Part shown: piece after piece, positions 8,181 through 15,435 of the stretch
Position numbering within the stretch: the stretch's first letter is position 1
How the letters are laid out: each line of letters opens with the position of its first letter
Source of the DNA: JAAYYY01 sp964579295
Lineage (GTDB): Bacteria > Chloroflexota > Anaerolineae > Promineifilales > Promineifilaceae
Assembly: GCA_964579295.1 (NCBI GenBank)
Contig: CAZOGK010000010.1
Coordinates: 49,710 to 113,709 of the forward strand
DNA length: 64,000 nucleotides
Reading direction: 5' to 3'
Notes under the pieces: model-generated
The model's input: the letters and a program-made list of their open reading frames with translations, nothing else
Database searches by the model: none
What the model was told of the DNA's origin: nothing
Translations under genes and position numbers: made by a program

Positions 8181-10144
8181 CGTCTCCGCACCTCCCTGGC
8201 CGGGCCCACCGCCGCAGGCTGACCATTGACAGGCAGCGTTCGCAGCTGCAGATCTGTCTCCACGACGCCCTCCGTCCCGTCCTGGTAGCGTACGGGCGCC
8301 TGCACGCGAATCCGCTCCGCGCCGCTGTAGAGGGCGTCGATAATTGCACCATATCGCTCGGCCAGAAAGCCGCGCCGCAGCTTGCGCGAGCGCGTCACTT
8401 CGGCCTCGTCGGCGTCAAACTCTTTGTGCATCAACACGAAGCGGCGCACGCGGCTCTCCTCGGGCAGGCTTTCGTTGACGCCGGCGACAGCCTGGGCCAC
8501 CAGATCATACACCTCATCCTTCTGTGACAGATCCACAAAAGTTGTATAGCCCAGGCTGCGGCTCTCGGCCCAGTTGCCGACCACCCCGTAGTCGATGATG
8601 ATCAGCGCTGTGACAAAGGGATGGTCCGCGCCGCCGATGGTCATCACGTCACGGATATACGGGCTGAACTTAAGCCGCCCCTCGATAAATTGCGGCGAAA
8701 AACGCTCCCCGCTCGCCAGCAGCGGCATGTCCTTCAACCGGTCCAGGTAAATGATGTGCCCATCTTCGTCGATGTAGCCACCATCGCCGGTACGGAACCA
8801 GTGCTGGCCGGATTCGTCGATGTAGAGCGCCTCCGCCGTCTTTTCCGGATCTTTGTAATAGCCCTGGAACACGGACGGCCCGCCGATCAGGATTTCCCCA
8901 TCCGGCGAAACCTGGACCTCAATGCCCGGCGGCGGCTTGCCGACGCTGGCGAACTTGATGTCGCCATCGTAATGAAGCGTGCCGCCGCCTGATGCTTCGG
9001 TAGCGCCATAGATCTGCTTCAGATTGATGCCCAGGGCATGGAAGAAGCGCATAGCGTCGGGACTGAGCACGGCGCCGGCCGTGTAGGCGGCGCGGATACG
9101 GCTCAGTCCCAGCTTATCGCGCAGCGGGCCGAAAACCAGCATATCGCCCAGGCGGTAGGCCAGCCGCAGCGCGGGCTCTATCTGGCCGCCGACAAAGCGA
9201 TGGTCGGCCATGCGGTAGCCAACGGGTAGAAAGCGCTCGTACAGCCGGCGGTTGAGCCACGACGCGTCGTTCATTTGCACCTGGACAGTGCCTACCAGCG
9301 CGTCCCACAGCCGCGAGTTATAAAGGATTGTCTCCGGCGCAATCTCGCGCACGTTCTCTCGCACCGTCTCCGGCTCTTCGGGGAAATTAAGAATGACGCC
9401 CTTAATGACGTGCGGCGCGACACCGATGACATGCTCGGCGATCCAGCCTAGAGGCAGCAGGCTGACGTGGTTGTCGTCCGGCCGCCGGCGATCCACCGCA
9501 TCGTAGGCCAGCGTGGTACAGACCAGGTTGCCGTGGGTCAGCATGGCGCCTTTTGGGAGGCTGGTCGTTCCCGACGTATAGCAGATAACGGCCAGATCGT
9601 CGCTCTTGCCGCGGCGCACCTCTGCAGCAAAGCGATCGGGTTCCGCCGCTGCCAGCTCGCGGCCCATAGCCTGCACTTCCGCAAAGGAGACCAGCCACGG
9701 GTCGTCCACATTCCACAGACCACGGTCGTCCCAGTAGATGACACGCTTCACCTTCGGGATCTGCGGCCGAATATCGAGCAGCTTATCACACTGCTCCTGG
9801 TCTTTGGCCAGCACGAAGGCCGCATCACTATGATCGATGATATAGGCCATCTCGCTGGAGACGGCGTCGGTAAAAAGGCCAACCTGCACGCCGCCTACCG
9901 CCAATAGACCCAGATAGCCCCAGAGATAATAACGATCGTTGTCGCCCACCGTCGCTACTTTATCCCCGCGCGTAAGCCCCAGGGCGACCAGGCCCAGGGC
10001 AAAGGCCCGGGTCTGCTCGTAAGACTCAGGCCAGCTAAACTCGCGCCATATCCCATACTCCTTCTGCCGCAAGGCGACCTTCTGCGGGCCGGCTATCTCG
10101 GCCTGTCGCTGCAAGTATTGTGGTAGCGTCTGGGGCTGGTCCAT
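8177..10144 (-). CDS. Long-chain acyl-CoA synthetase (FadD15-like), AMP-forming
   Basis: The enzyme activates a carboxylic acid with ATP and joins it to CoA. Core motifs are complete: P-loop CYTSGTTSLPKG, YGATEASGGG, the Asp motif WFRTGDGGYIDEDG and the hinge YLDRLKD. The C-terminal TRSRKLRRGF supplies the usual lysine region. About 655 residues is normal for the bacterial long-chain subfamily. ATG 10144 is preferred over TTG 10174, which overlaps the livG stop. Its place between livG and livH implies that the imported ligand, or a product of it, is CoA-activated at once. Confidence 0.88.
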   Translation of the reverse strand: MDQPQTLPQYLQRQAEIAGPQKVALRQKEYGIWREFSWPESYEQTRAFALGLVALGLTRGDKVATVGDNDRYYLWGYLGLLAVGGVQVGLFTDAVSSEMAYIIDHSDAAFVLAKDQEQCDKLLDIRPQIPKVKRVIYWDDRGLWNVDDPWLVSFAEVQAMGRELAAAEPDRFAAEVRRGKSDDLAVICYTSGTTSLPKGAMLTHGNLVCTTLAYDAVDRRRPDDNHVSLLPLGWIAEHVIGVAPHVIKGVILNFPEEPETVRENVREIAPETILYNSRLWDALVGTVQVQMNDASWLNRRLYERFLPVGYRMADHRFVGGQIEPALRLAYRLGDMLVFGPLRDKLGLSRIRAAYTAGAVLSPDAMRFFHALGINLKQIYGATEASGGGTLHYDGDIKFASVGKPPPGIEVQVSPDGEILIGGPSVFQGYYKDPEKTAEALYIDESGQHWFRTGDGGYIDEDGHIIYLDRLKDMPLLASGERFSPQFIEGRLKFSPYIRDVMTIGGADHPFVTALIIIDYGVVGNWAESRSLGYTTFVDLSQKDEVYDLVAQAVAGVNESLPEESRVRRFVLMHKEFDADEAEVTRSRKLRRGFLAERYGAIIDALYSGAERIRVQAPVRYQDGTEGVVETDLQLRTLPVNGQPAAVGPAREVRRR

Positions 10145-10170
10145 AAACTGAATTTCGCTGCGCCTCCCGG

Positions 10171-10944
10171 TCAACCTTCGCCCAGATAGGCGTGAATGAC
10201 CCTAGGATCGGTCTTGATGGCATTGGGCTCGCCGTCGGCAATCTTGACGCCGAAGTCGAGCACGACAACCCGGTCGGCGATGTCCATCACCAGACCCATA
10301 TCGTGCTCGATGAGAATGATGGTCGTCCCGCTGCGCTCATGAACGTCCAGGATGAAGCGGGCCATGTCCTCTTTCTCTTCGACGTTCATGCCGGCCATCG
10401 GCTCGTCCAGCAGCAGTAGCTTCGGCTCCAGTGCCAGGGCGCGTCCCAGTTCCACGCGCTTGCGCAGCCCATAAGGCAGCGCCCCCACGACGGCCTTACG
10501 GATATGGGCAATCTCCAGGAAGTCGATGATCTCCTCGACCACGCGGCGGTGCTCGACCTCTTCGCGCCGGGCCGGCCCCCAATAGAGCATGCTCGCCAGG
10601 CTGTTCTGGCGCATGTGGACGTGGCGCGCGGCCATCAAATTATCAAGCGTGCTCAGGCCGGTATAGAGGGCAATGTTCTGGAAGGTACGGGCAATGCCCA
10701 ATGAGGCGACGCGGTGCGTGGGCGCCTGGGTCAGGTCATGCTCCCCATAGAGAATGCGCCCACCCTGCGGCCGGTAGAAGCCACTGATGCAATTGAGCAT
10801 CGAGGTCTTCCCCGCGCCGTTCGGGCCGATAATGGCCCGTATCTCTCCCTCGCGGACATGAAAGCTAACGTCCGAGAGCGCCGTACTCTTTCCAAAGCTG
10901 AGCGTAACGTCTTCAACGCGCAGCAGGCCTGATGGTTCCGTCAA
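10171..10944 (-). CDS. livG: Branched-chain amino acid-type ABC transporter, ATP-binding protein LivG
   Basis: This 257-residue protein is the second ATPase of the importer and the first gene of the operon. Walker A is GPNGAGKTS near residue 38, Walker B is LLLDEPMAGMN and the switch His is in LIEHDMGLVM. The LivG-specific IARTFQNIALYTGLSTLDN near residue 85 separates it from LivF. In the ABC signature position the protein reads LPYGLRKRVELGRAL, the relaxed form common in LivG. A promoter lies 86 bases upstream of the ATG. Confidence 0.92.
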   Translation of the reverse strand: MTEPSGLLRVEDVTLSFGKSTALSDVSFHVREGEIRAIIGPNGAGKTSMLNCISGFYRPQGGRILYGEHDLTQAPTHRVASLGIARTFQNIALYTGLSTLDNLMAARHVHMRQNSLASMLYWGPARREEVEHRRVVEEIIDFLEIAHIRKAVVGALPYGLRKRVELGRALALEPKLLLLDEPMAGMNVEEKEDMARFILDVHERSGTTIILIEHDMGLVMDIADRVVVLDFGVKIADGEPNAIKTDPRVIHAYLGEG

Positions 10945-11029
10945 GCCTCCTCCTTGCTGCCCTTGCCGATGGATGAAGCGCTATTTTGGCTATTTGCACC
11001 TTGTTCGCCGTGGTCTGGATACGCGCCCT

Positions 11030-11058
11030 AGTATAGTGGCGCGGTCCGCAGGCGGCAA
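11030..11058 (-). promoter_or_regulatory. Sigma70-type promoter of the liv operon
   Basis: On the minus strand TTGCCG (11058-11053) and TATACT (11035-11030) are exactly 17 bases apart. Transcription would begin near 11023 and give a leader of about 80 bases before livG. The same -35 hexamer and spacing occur at 12851-12823. Confidence 0.7.
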
Positions 11059-11108
11059 CAGCGATTTGGCAGAGGGGCTGCGCGGGCCGTCTGCCAGCGC
11101 CCCTAGCT

Positions 11109-11516
11109 CTACTCGGCTACCAGCGGCCGCACTCTGGGCCAGATATACGAGGCATAGAGCAGCGCCGCCGCCATCTGCAGACCGCGTCCCACTGCCCGCC
11201 ACGGCCCGCCCAGACCGGCAAGCGGGCCACATGCGACGATGAGGATGCCCACGTTGAGCAGCGCGAGCGCCAGCCATGCCAGCCTGACCCGCCCGAAGAC
11301 GCCCCCGCGAAAACGGGGCACAATCCAATGCGCCACACCCAGCGCCAGCTGTACCATCCAGCCGGCGAAGAGGAACTCAATGTGCGCGGCGCGCAGCCGC
11401 CACAGGATGGGCGCGAAGGGCACCCCCTTATTGCTCAGCAGGAGGCCGCCCACGGTAAAGCCCAGCAACAGGTAGATGAACGCGGCGCGCACGGCCCACT
11501 TTGTCAGCCGGGGCAT
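11109..11516 (-). CDS. Small four-helix membrane protein, type B, copy 2 (heme-copper oxidase subunit I-like)
   Basis: This 135-residue protein is the last of four tandem paralogues and has four predicted helices. It shares with all of them M-P-x-L, W7, Y15, G23, G52-W53, Q56, G60, W64 and P67. With the 11940 copy it shares the type-B block LLSNKG near residue 26 and LWRLR..H45-I-E47. The H..GW..Q...G...W..P pattern resembles one helix of cbb3/NorB-type oxidase subunit I, but the proteins are far too short for a full oxidase. Function is unknown. It lies three bases after its neighbour in the same operon. Confidence 0.75.
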   Translation of the reverse strand: MPRLTKWAVRAAFIYLLLGFTVGGLLLSNKGVPFAPILWRLRAAHIEFLFAGWMVQLALGVAHWIVPRFRGGVFGRVRLAWLALALLNVGILIVACGPLAGLGGPWRAVGRGLQMAAALLYASYIWPRVRPLVAE

Positions 11517-11519
11517 CGG

Positions 11520-11936
11520 CTAATGACCCTTAATCCGGCCCCAGGTGTTGACGACGAAGGCAAGAGCCGCCAGCCACAGCAGCAACGCGGCCAGCGCCGC
11601 GAGCCAGGAGCCGGCCGGCTCAACGGTCCCGCGCAGCAGCTCGCCCGGAAGCAGCAGCGCCAGCCCGCTATTAAGCAGGATGTAAATAGCCCAGCCCAGC
11701 CTTTCGCTGCGGCGTGGCGCCGCGCGCGAATAGACGGGGAACATCCAGTTGCCGACGCCAAAAATGAGCTGACTGACCCAGCCAAGCATGAAGAGATGGT
11801 AGTAGATGGGAATGAGCCGGCCGGAGGCCGGCAGCGCTGCCCAGCTTGGCGCGATCACTGCCAGCAGACCGGTAAGAAAGGTGGCGATGAGATAGATAAA
11901 CGAGGTACGGATAAACCAGCGACTGAGAGGCGGCAT
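11520..11936 (-). CDS. Small four-helix membrane protein, type A, copy 2 (heme-copper oxidase subunit I-like)
   Basis: The 138-residue four-helix protein is the third gene of the array. It is closest to the 12349 copy: both carry WFI[KR].SF.YL, a Tyr45-x-His47 pair (IYYHLFMLGW here) and QLIFG at residues 56-60. It shares the array-wide invariant positions at the same residue numbers without gaps up to residue 67. The loop after residue 67 (YSRAAPRRSERLG) is basic and probably cytoplasmic. No soluble domain is present. Function is not established; heme or quinone binding is an inference from the oxidase-like helix. Confidence 0.75.
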   Translation of the reverse strand: MPPLSRWFIRTSFIYLIATFLTGLLAVIAPSWAALPASGRLIPIYYHLFMLGWVSQLIFGVGNWMFPVYSRAAPRRSERLGWAIYILLNSGLALLLPGELLRGTVEPAGSWLAALAALLLWLAALAFVVNTWGRIKGH

Positions 11937-11939
11937 CGC

Positions 11940-12347
11940 TTAACCTTCCCTGCCTACTGCCCGCGGCCAGATGTGCCAGGCAAAGGCCAGCGCCGCCCCC
12001 GCCTCCAGCAGGCGGCCGCCCATAGCCACGAGATTGGTCCAGCCCAGCAGCGGCGGCAAGGAGACGAGCCAGATGCCAGTGTTCAGCAGCCCATAGGCCA
12101 GATAGGCGCCTCGCTCGTCGCCGCGGCGCGGCTCGTGCCACCAGCGCGGAAAGATCCAGAAGGCGACGCCCATAGCGAACTGGATGAACCAGCCCGCGAT
12201 GAGAATCTCGATATGTAATGACCGCAGCCGCCACAGCTCCGGCAGGAAGGGCGTCCCCTTGTTGCTCAACAGCAGCGCCCCAACGGTGAAGCCAAGCGCC
12301 AGGTAGAGCAGCGCGGTGCGGACGAACCAGATGCTGAGCCGCGGCAT
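11940..12347 (-). CDS. Small four-helix membrane protein, type B, copy 1 (heme-copper oxidase subunit I-like)
   Basis: The 135-residue second gene of the array is type B. SNKGTPF at residues 28-34 and LHIEILIAGW at 44-53 match the 11109 copy closely. The intramembrane His is at position 45, with Glu at 47. The first loop after Pro67 reads RWWHEPRRGDERG, adding another histidine. It begins one base after the stop of the 12349 gene. The A-B spacing and order match the second pair exactly, which is what duplication of a two-gene unit predicts. Confidence 0.75.
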   Translation of the reverse strand: MPRLSIWFVRTALLYLALGFTVGALLLSNKGTPFLPELWRLRSLHIEILIAGWFIQFAMGVAFWIFPRWWHEPRRGDERGAYLAYGLLNTGIWLVSLPPLLGWTNLVAMGGRLLEAGAALAFAWHIWPRAVGREG

Positions 12348-12348
12348 T

Positions 12349-12816
12349 CTAGCTGGCCTGCTCTTGCCGCTGCGGGCCGCGGCGCGCCCGCTGGCGCGAA
12401 CGCTCGCGCGCGCGCGGCCAGACCAAAACCACGTAGGCCAGCCCGCCTAGCCACTGCAGAATACCAGAGGCGACGAGCAGCCAACCCCAGCCGCTGCCTG
12501 GCCGCAGCGCGATGGCCGGCTCGCCAACCACACGTGAAAGCAATCCCACGTTAAGCAGAAAGAGGGCCGTCCACCCCAGCCAGGATTCAAGCCGCGGGCG
12601 CGGCGGATCGGCTGGTGGGAAGAGCCAGAAGATAGTGCCAAAGATAAGCTGGGTCAGCCAGCCGACGAGAAACAGGTGGAAATAGACCGGCCCGACCCCC
12701 GCCAGCCAGAGCGGCAGCGCCAACAGCGGGCGCAGCGCCAGCAAGAAGCCCAGCAGCAGCGCGGCCGCCAGATAGAGAAATGAGATCTTGATGAACCAGC
12801 GCGTTAGCTGAGGCAT
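12349..12816 (-). CDS. Small four-helix membrane protein, type A, copy 1 (heme-copper oxidase subunit I-like)
   Basis: This first gene of the array encodes 155 residues. Four hydrophobic segments are followed by a basic tail (RERSRQRARRGPQRQ) absent from the other three. The helix with YFHLFLVGWLTQLIFG at 45-60 contains His47. The ATG at 12816 is chosen over an earlier in-frame one because a TACACT -10 box ends six bases before it, so the mRNA is probably leaderless. The earlier start would overlap the divergent adenine deaminase gene. Confidence 0.75.
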   Translation of the reverse strand: MPQLTRWFIKISFLYLAAALLLGFLLALRPLLALPLWLAGVGPVYFHLFLVGWLTQLIFGTIFWLFPPADPPRPRLESWLGWTALFLLNVGLLSRVVGEPAIALRPGSGWGWLLVASGILQWLGGLAYVVLVWPRARERSRQRARRGPQRQEQAS

Positions 12817-12822
12817 GTGGTC

Positions 12823-12851
12823 AGTGTACCGGCGTCGCCGCCGCCCGGCAA
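12823..12851 (-). promoter_or_regulatory. Promoter of the four-gene membrane array, leaderless type
   Basis: On the minus strand TTGCCG (12851-12846) and TACACT (12828-12823) have a 17-base spacer. The -10 box ends six bases before the ATG at 12816, so transcription would begin at or next to the start codon. No Shine-Dalgarno sequence is present. Confidence 0.65.
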
Positions 12852-12896
12852 CCGCCCGGCCGGGCAACGCCCCATGCCTGGCCTCGGCAAGCCAGC

Positions 12897-12902
12897 TATA
12901 AT
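12897..12902 (+). promoter_or_regulatory. -10 box of the adenine deaminase promoter
   Basis: A consensus TATAAT lies 44 bases before the ade ATG. The matching -35 position (ATGCCT, 12874-12879) is weak. A normal leader with GAGGAA at about -10 follows. Confidence 0.6.
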
Positions 12903-12946
12903 AGTGGCCCAACGACAGCACTACGCCAGTTAGTGAGGAACAGAGT

Positions 12947-14764
12947 ATGAACCCAGATCCGGCCCGCATTGCCGCCAACACGCGCACCCTCGTCGCCGTC
13001 GCCATGGGACGCCAGCCGGCCGACCTGGTAATCCGTAACGGCCGCTGGGTCAGCGTGCAATCAGGCGAGATCATCCCCGACACGGACGTGGCCATCAGCG
13101 GCGAGCGCATTGCCTACGTTGGCCCGGATGCCAGCCATACCATTGGCGCCAAGACGCAGCTTGTGGACGCCAATGGACGCTATCTGGTGCCGGGGCTGCT
13201 CGACGGGCATATGCACGTCGAATCGGGGATGGTGACTGTGACCGAGTTCGTGCGCGCCGTGGCGCCACGCGGCACGACCGGTATGTTCGTCGATCCCCAC
13301 GAAATCGCCAACGTCTTTGGCCTGAGAGGCGTGCGCCTGATGCACGACGAGGCGCGCGAGCAGCCTATTCACGTCTGGGTCCAGATGCCTTCCTGCGTGC
13401 CGTCTGCCCCGGGTCTGGAGACGCCCGGCGCCAGCATCGGACCAGAAGAGGTAGCCGAGGCCATGGCCTGGCCCAACATCATTGGCCTCGGCGAGATGAT
13501 GAACTTCCCCGGCGTCTTCGCCGGCGATGAAAAGATGCACGCCGAGATGGCCGAGACGCGCGCCGCGGGCAAGGTCGTCGGCGGCCATTACGCCAGCCTC
13601 GACCTCGGCCGCCCATTCCACGCCTATGCCGCCGGTGGCCCGGAAGACGACCACGAAGGAACCCGCCTTGAAGACGCCCTGGCCCGCGTGCGCCAGGGTA
13701 TGAAAGCCATGCTGCGGCTGGGCTCCGCCTGGTACGACGTGGCCGTGCAGGTGCGCGCTATCACCGAACTGGGCCTCGATTCGCGCCGCTTCATCCTCTG
13801 TACCGACGACTCACACTCGGGCACGCTGGTCCAGGAAGGGCACATGGACCGCGTGCTGCGCCACGCAATTGCCCAGGGGCTGAACCCCATCACGGCGGTG
13901 CAGATGTGCACCATCAACACGGCCGAGCACTTCGGCGTTAGCCGCGATGTCGGCCTCATTGCACCCGGCCGCTACGCCGACATCGTGCTTAGCGATAGCC
14001 TACCGGACTTCCAGGCGGATCTGGTCATCGCGCGCGGCCGGCTCATCGCCGAACACGGCAGGCTCCTGGTCGATCTGCCGGCCTTTGCCTATCCGCATTG
14101 GGCCACCAACTCGATCCATCTGGCCCGGCCGCTCACGGCGGCTGACTTCCGGCTGGCGGCGCCGCTGGGCGCGCAGCGCGTGCGGGCCAATGTTATCGGC
14201 GTCGTCGAGAATCAGGCGCCCACCCAGCGCCTGCTGCGCGAGGTCGCCGCCGAAGGGGGCGAGATCCGTTCTGACCCGGCGAACGACCTCGCCAAAATCG
14301 CCCTGGTCGAGCGCCACCGCGCCACCGGAGAGATTCAGTTGGGTCTGGTGTCGGGCTTTGGCCTGCAGGGGCGCTGTGCGCTGGCGACAACGGTGGCCCA
14401 CGATAGTCATCAGCTCATCGTCGTCGGCACAGACGACGAGGATATGGCGCTCGCCGCCAACACGCTGGCCGAGGTTCAGGGCGGGCAGGTAGTCGTGCGT
14501 GATGGCGAGGTCATCGGCCTGGTAGAGCTGCCTATTGCCGGCCTCATGTCAGCCGAGCCGGCGGCGACCGTGGCTGATAAGGCCGAGAAGCTGCTGGCCG
14601 GCTTCCGTGCCTGCGGCTGCACCCTCAACAATGCCAATATGCAGCTCAGCCTGCTAGCGCTCGTCGTCATTCCGGACCTGCGCATCTCCGACAAAGGCCT
14701 CGTGGACGTGAACGCCTTTGACTTTATCCCGCTGTTGGAGGGCGCCGCCGGCGAGCCAGAATAG
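12947..14764 (+). CDS. ade: Adenine deaminase
   Basis: Adenine deaminase converts adenine to hypoxanthine and ammonia in purine salvage. It is an amidohydrolase-superfamily metalloenzyme. The 605 residues match the family. Metal-site motifs are HMHVESGM near residue 88, FVDPHEIANVFG, GHYASLD near 210 and CTDDSH near 285. The family-specific C-terminal domain is present, with VVGTDDEDMALA and PIAGLMS. Its 3' end overlaps the 3' end of the convergent HAD phosphatase gene by 41 bases. Confidence 0.95.
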   Translation: MNPDPARIAANTRTLVAVAMGRQPADLVIRNGRWVSVQSGEIIPDTDVAISGERIAYVGPDASHTIGAKTQLVDANGRYLVPGLLDGHMHVESGMVTVTEFVRAVAPRGTTGMFVDPHEIANVFGLRGVRLMHDEAREQPIHVWVQMPSCVPSAPGLETPGASIGPEEVAEAMAWPNIIGLGEMMNFPGVFAGDEKMHAEMAETRAAGKVVGGHYASLDLGRPFHAYAAGGPEDDHEGTRLEDALARVRQGMKAMLRLGSAWYDVAVQVRAITELGLDSRRFILCTDDSHSGTLVQEGHMDRVLRHAIAQGLNPITAVQMCTINTAEHFGVSRDVGLIAPGRYADIVLSDSLPDFQADLVIARGRLIAEHGRLLVDLPAFAYPHWATNSIHLARPLTAADFRLAAPLGAQRVRANVIGVVENQAPTQRLLREVAAEGGEIRSDPANDLAKIALVERHRATGEIQLGLVSGFGLQGRCALATTVAHDSHQLIVVGTDDEDMALAANTLAEVQGGQVVVRDGEVIGLVELPIAGLMSAEPAATVADKAEKLLAGFRACGCTLNNANMQLSLLALVVIPDLRISDKGLVDVNAFDFIPLLEGAAGEPE

Positions 14765-15320
14765 CCTCCCACGTCTGTAAGAGGAAGGCCTCATCCCAGG
14801 CTGCCGTGTCGATGCGGGAATAGGGGACGCCCAGCGTCGCCGCCGCATCGCGGTCGTCGTCGGCATCCCCCAGAAACCACGCCTCGCGCGGGTCAATCCC
14901 GAAATCGCGGCAGGCCTGGCAGATCATACCCCCGTTGGGCTTGCGCCAACCCGGCGACCACGAGCCATGAAACGGAACCCCCGTACTGAGTGTGACCATG
15001 ACATCGTCGCGCTGCGCCGGGTTGCCATACTCGTCATGGCCCACGTAGAAGGCGAGATAGATGGCTTGCACCTGCGGCAGCGCCGCCGTCACCGCCTCTA
15101 GTCGCTGCTGCAGCGATGTCACCGTCGGGTAACGTGCGCCGCGCTCCGGCTCCCGCTGCCGCCAATACTCGCCGGCCTGCACCCCGCCCTGGTTGGTAAC
15201 GATGGCGACCGGCCAGCCGGCCCGCGCCAGCGCCGCCGCGCGGCCCGGCAGCAGCTCCGGCTCCCACTTGACCGCCAGCGTGCTGTCCAGATCACAAAGG
15301 AGGAGCCTGGGTTCGCTCAC
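14724..15320 (-). CDS. HAD-IIIA phosphatase (histidinol-phosphate/heptose-bisphosphate phosphatase-like)
   Basis: The 198-residue HAD hydrolase has motif I DLDST near residue 10, motif II VTNQGG near 42, and motifs III/IV KPNGGM with FLGDADDDRDAA. The layout is that of the HAD-IIIA group with GmhB and the HisB phosphatase domain. The substrate is unknown and no heptose genes are adjacent. A GTG at 15320, with AGGAGA upstream, is chosen; the in-frame ATG at 15383 adds 21 residues with no family match. It is followed leftward by ade in convergent orientation. Confidence 0.82.
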   Translation of the reverse strand: MSEPRLLLCDLDSTLAVKWEPELLPGRAAALARAGWPVAIVTNQGGVQAGEYWRQREPERGARYPTVTSLQQRLEAVTAALPQVQAIYLAFYVGHDEYGNPAQRDDVMVTLSTGVPFHGSWSPGWRKPNGGMICQACRDFGIDPREAWFLGDADDDRDAAATLGVPYSRIDTAAWDEAFLLQTWEAILARRRRPPTAG

Positions 15321-15435
15321 GCTATTCTCTCCTACATATACCTGGGTAATATTGTCGCTATGCGAAGACAGTCGGGCCGGCAAGACGCATCGCCGCCACT
15401 AACCCCCTTCCCTCTGTCCGCTTCTGCCATCCAGC

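Noticed and set aside
11328..12218. Long plus-strand frame opposite the membrane-protein array
   Set aside because: Product is Gln/Arg/Pro-rich without domains; the minus-strand genes have start sites, promoter and mutual homology.
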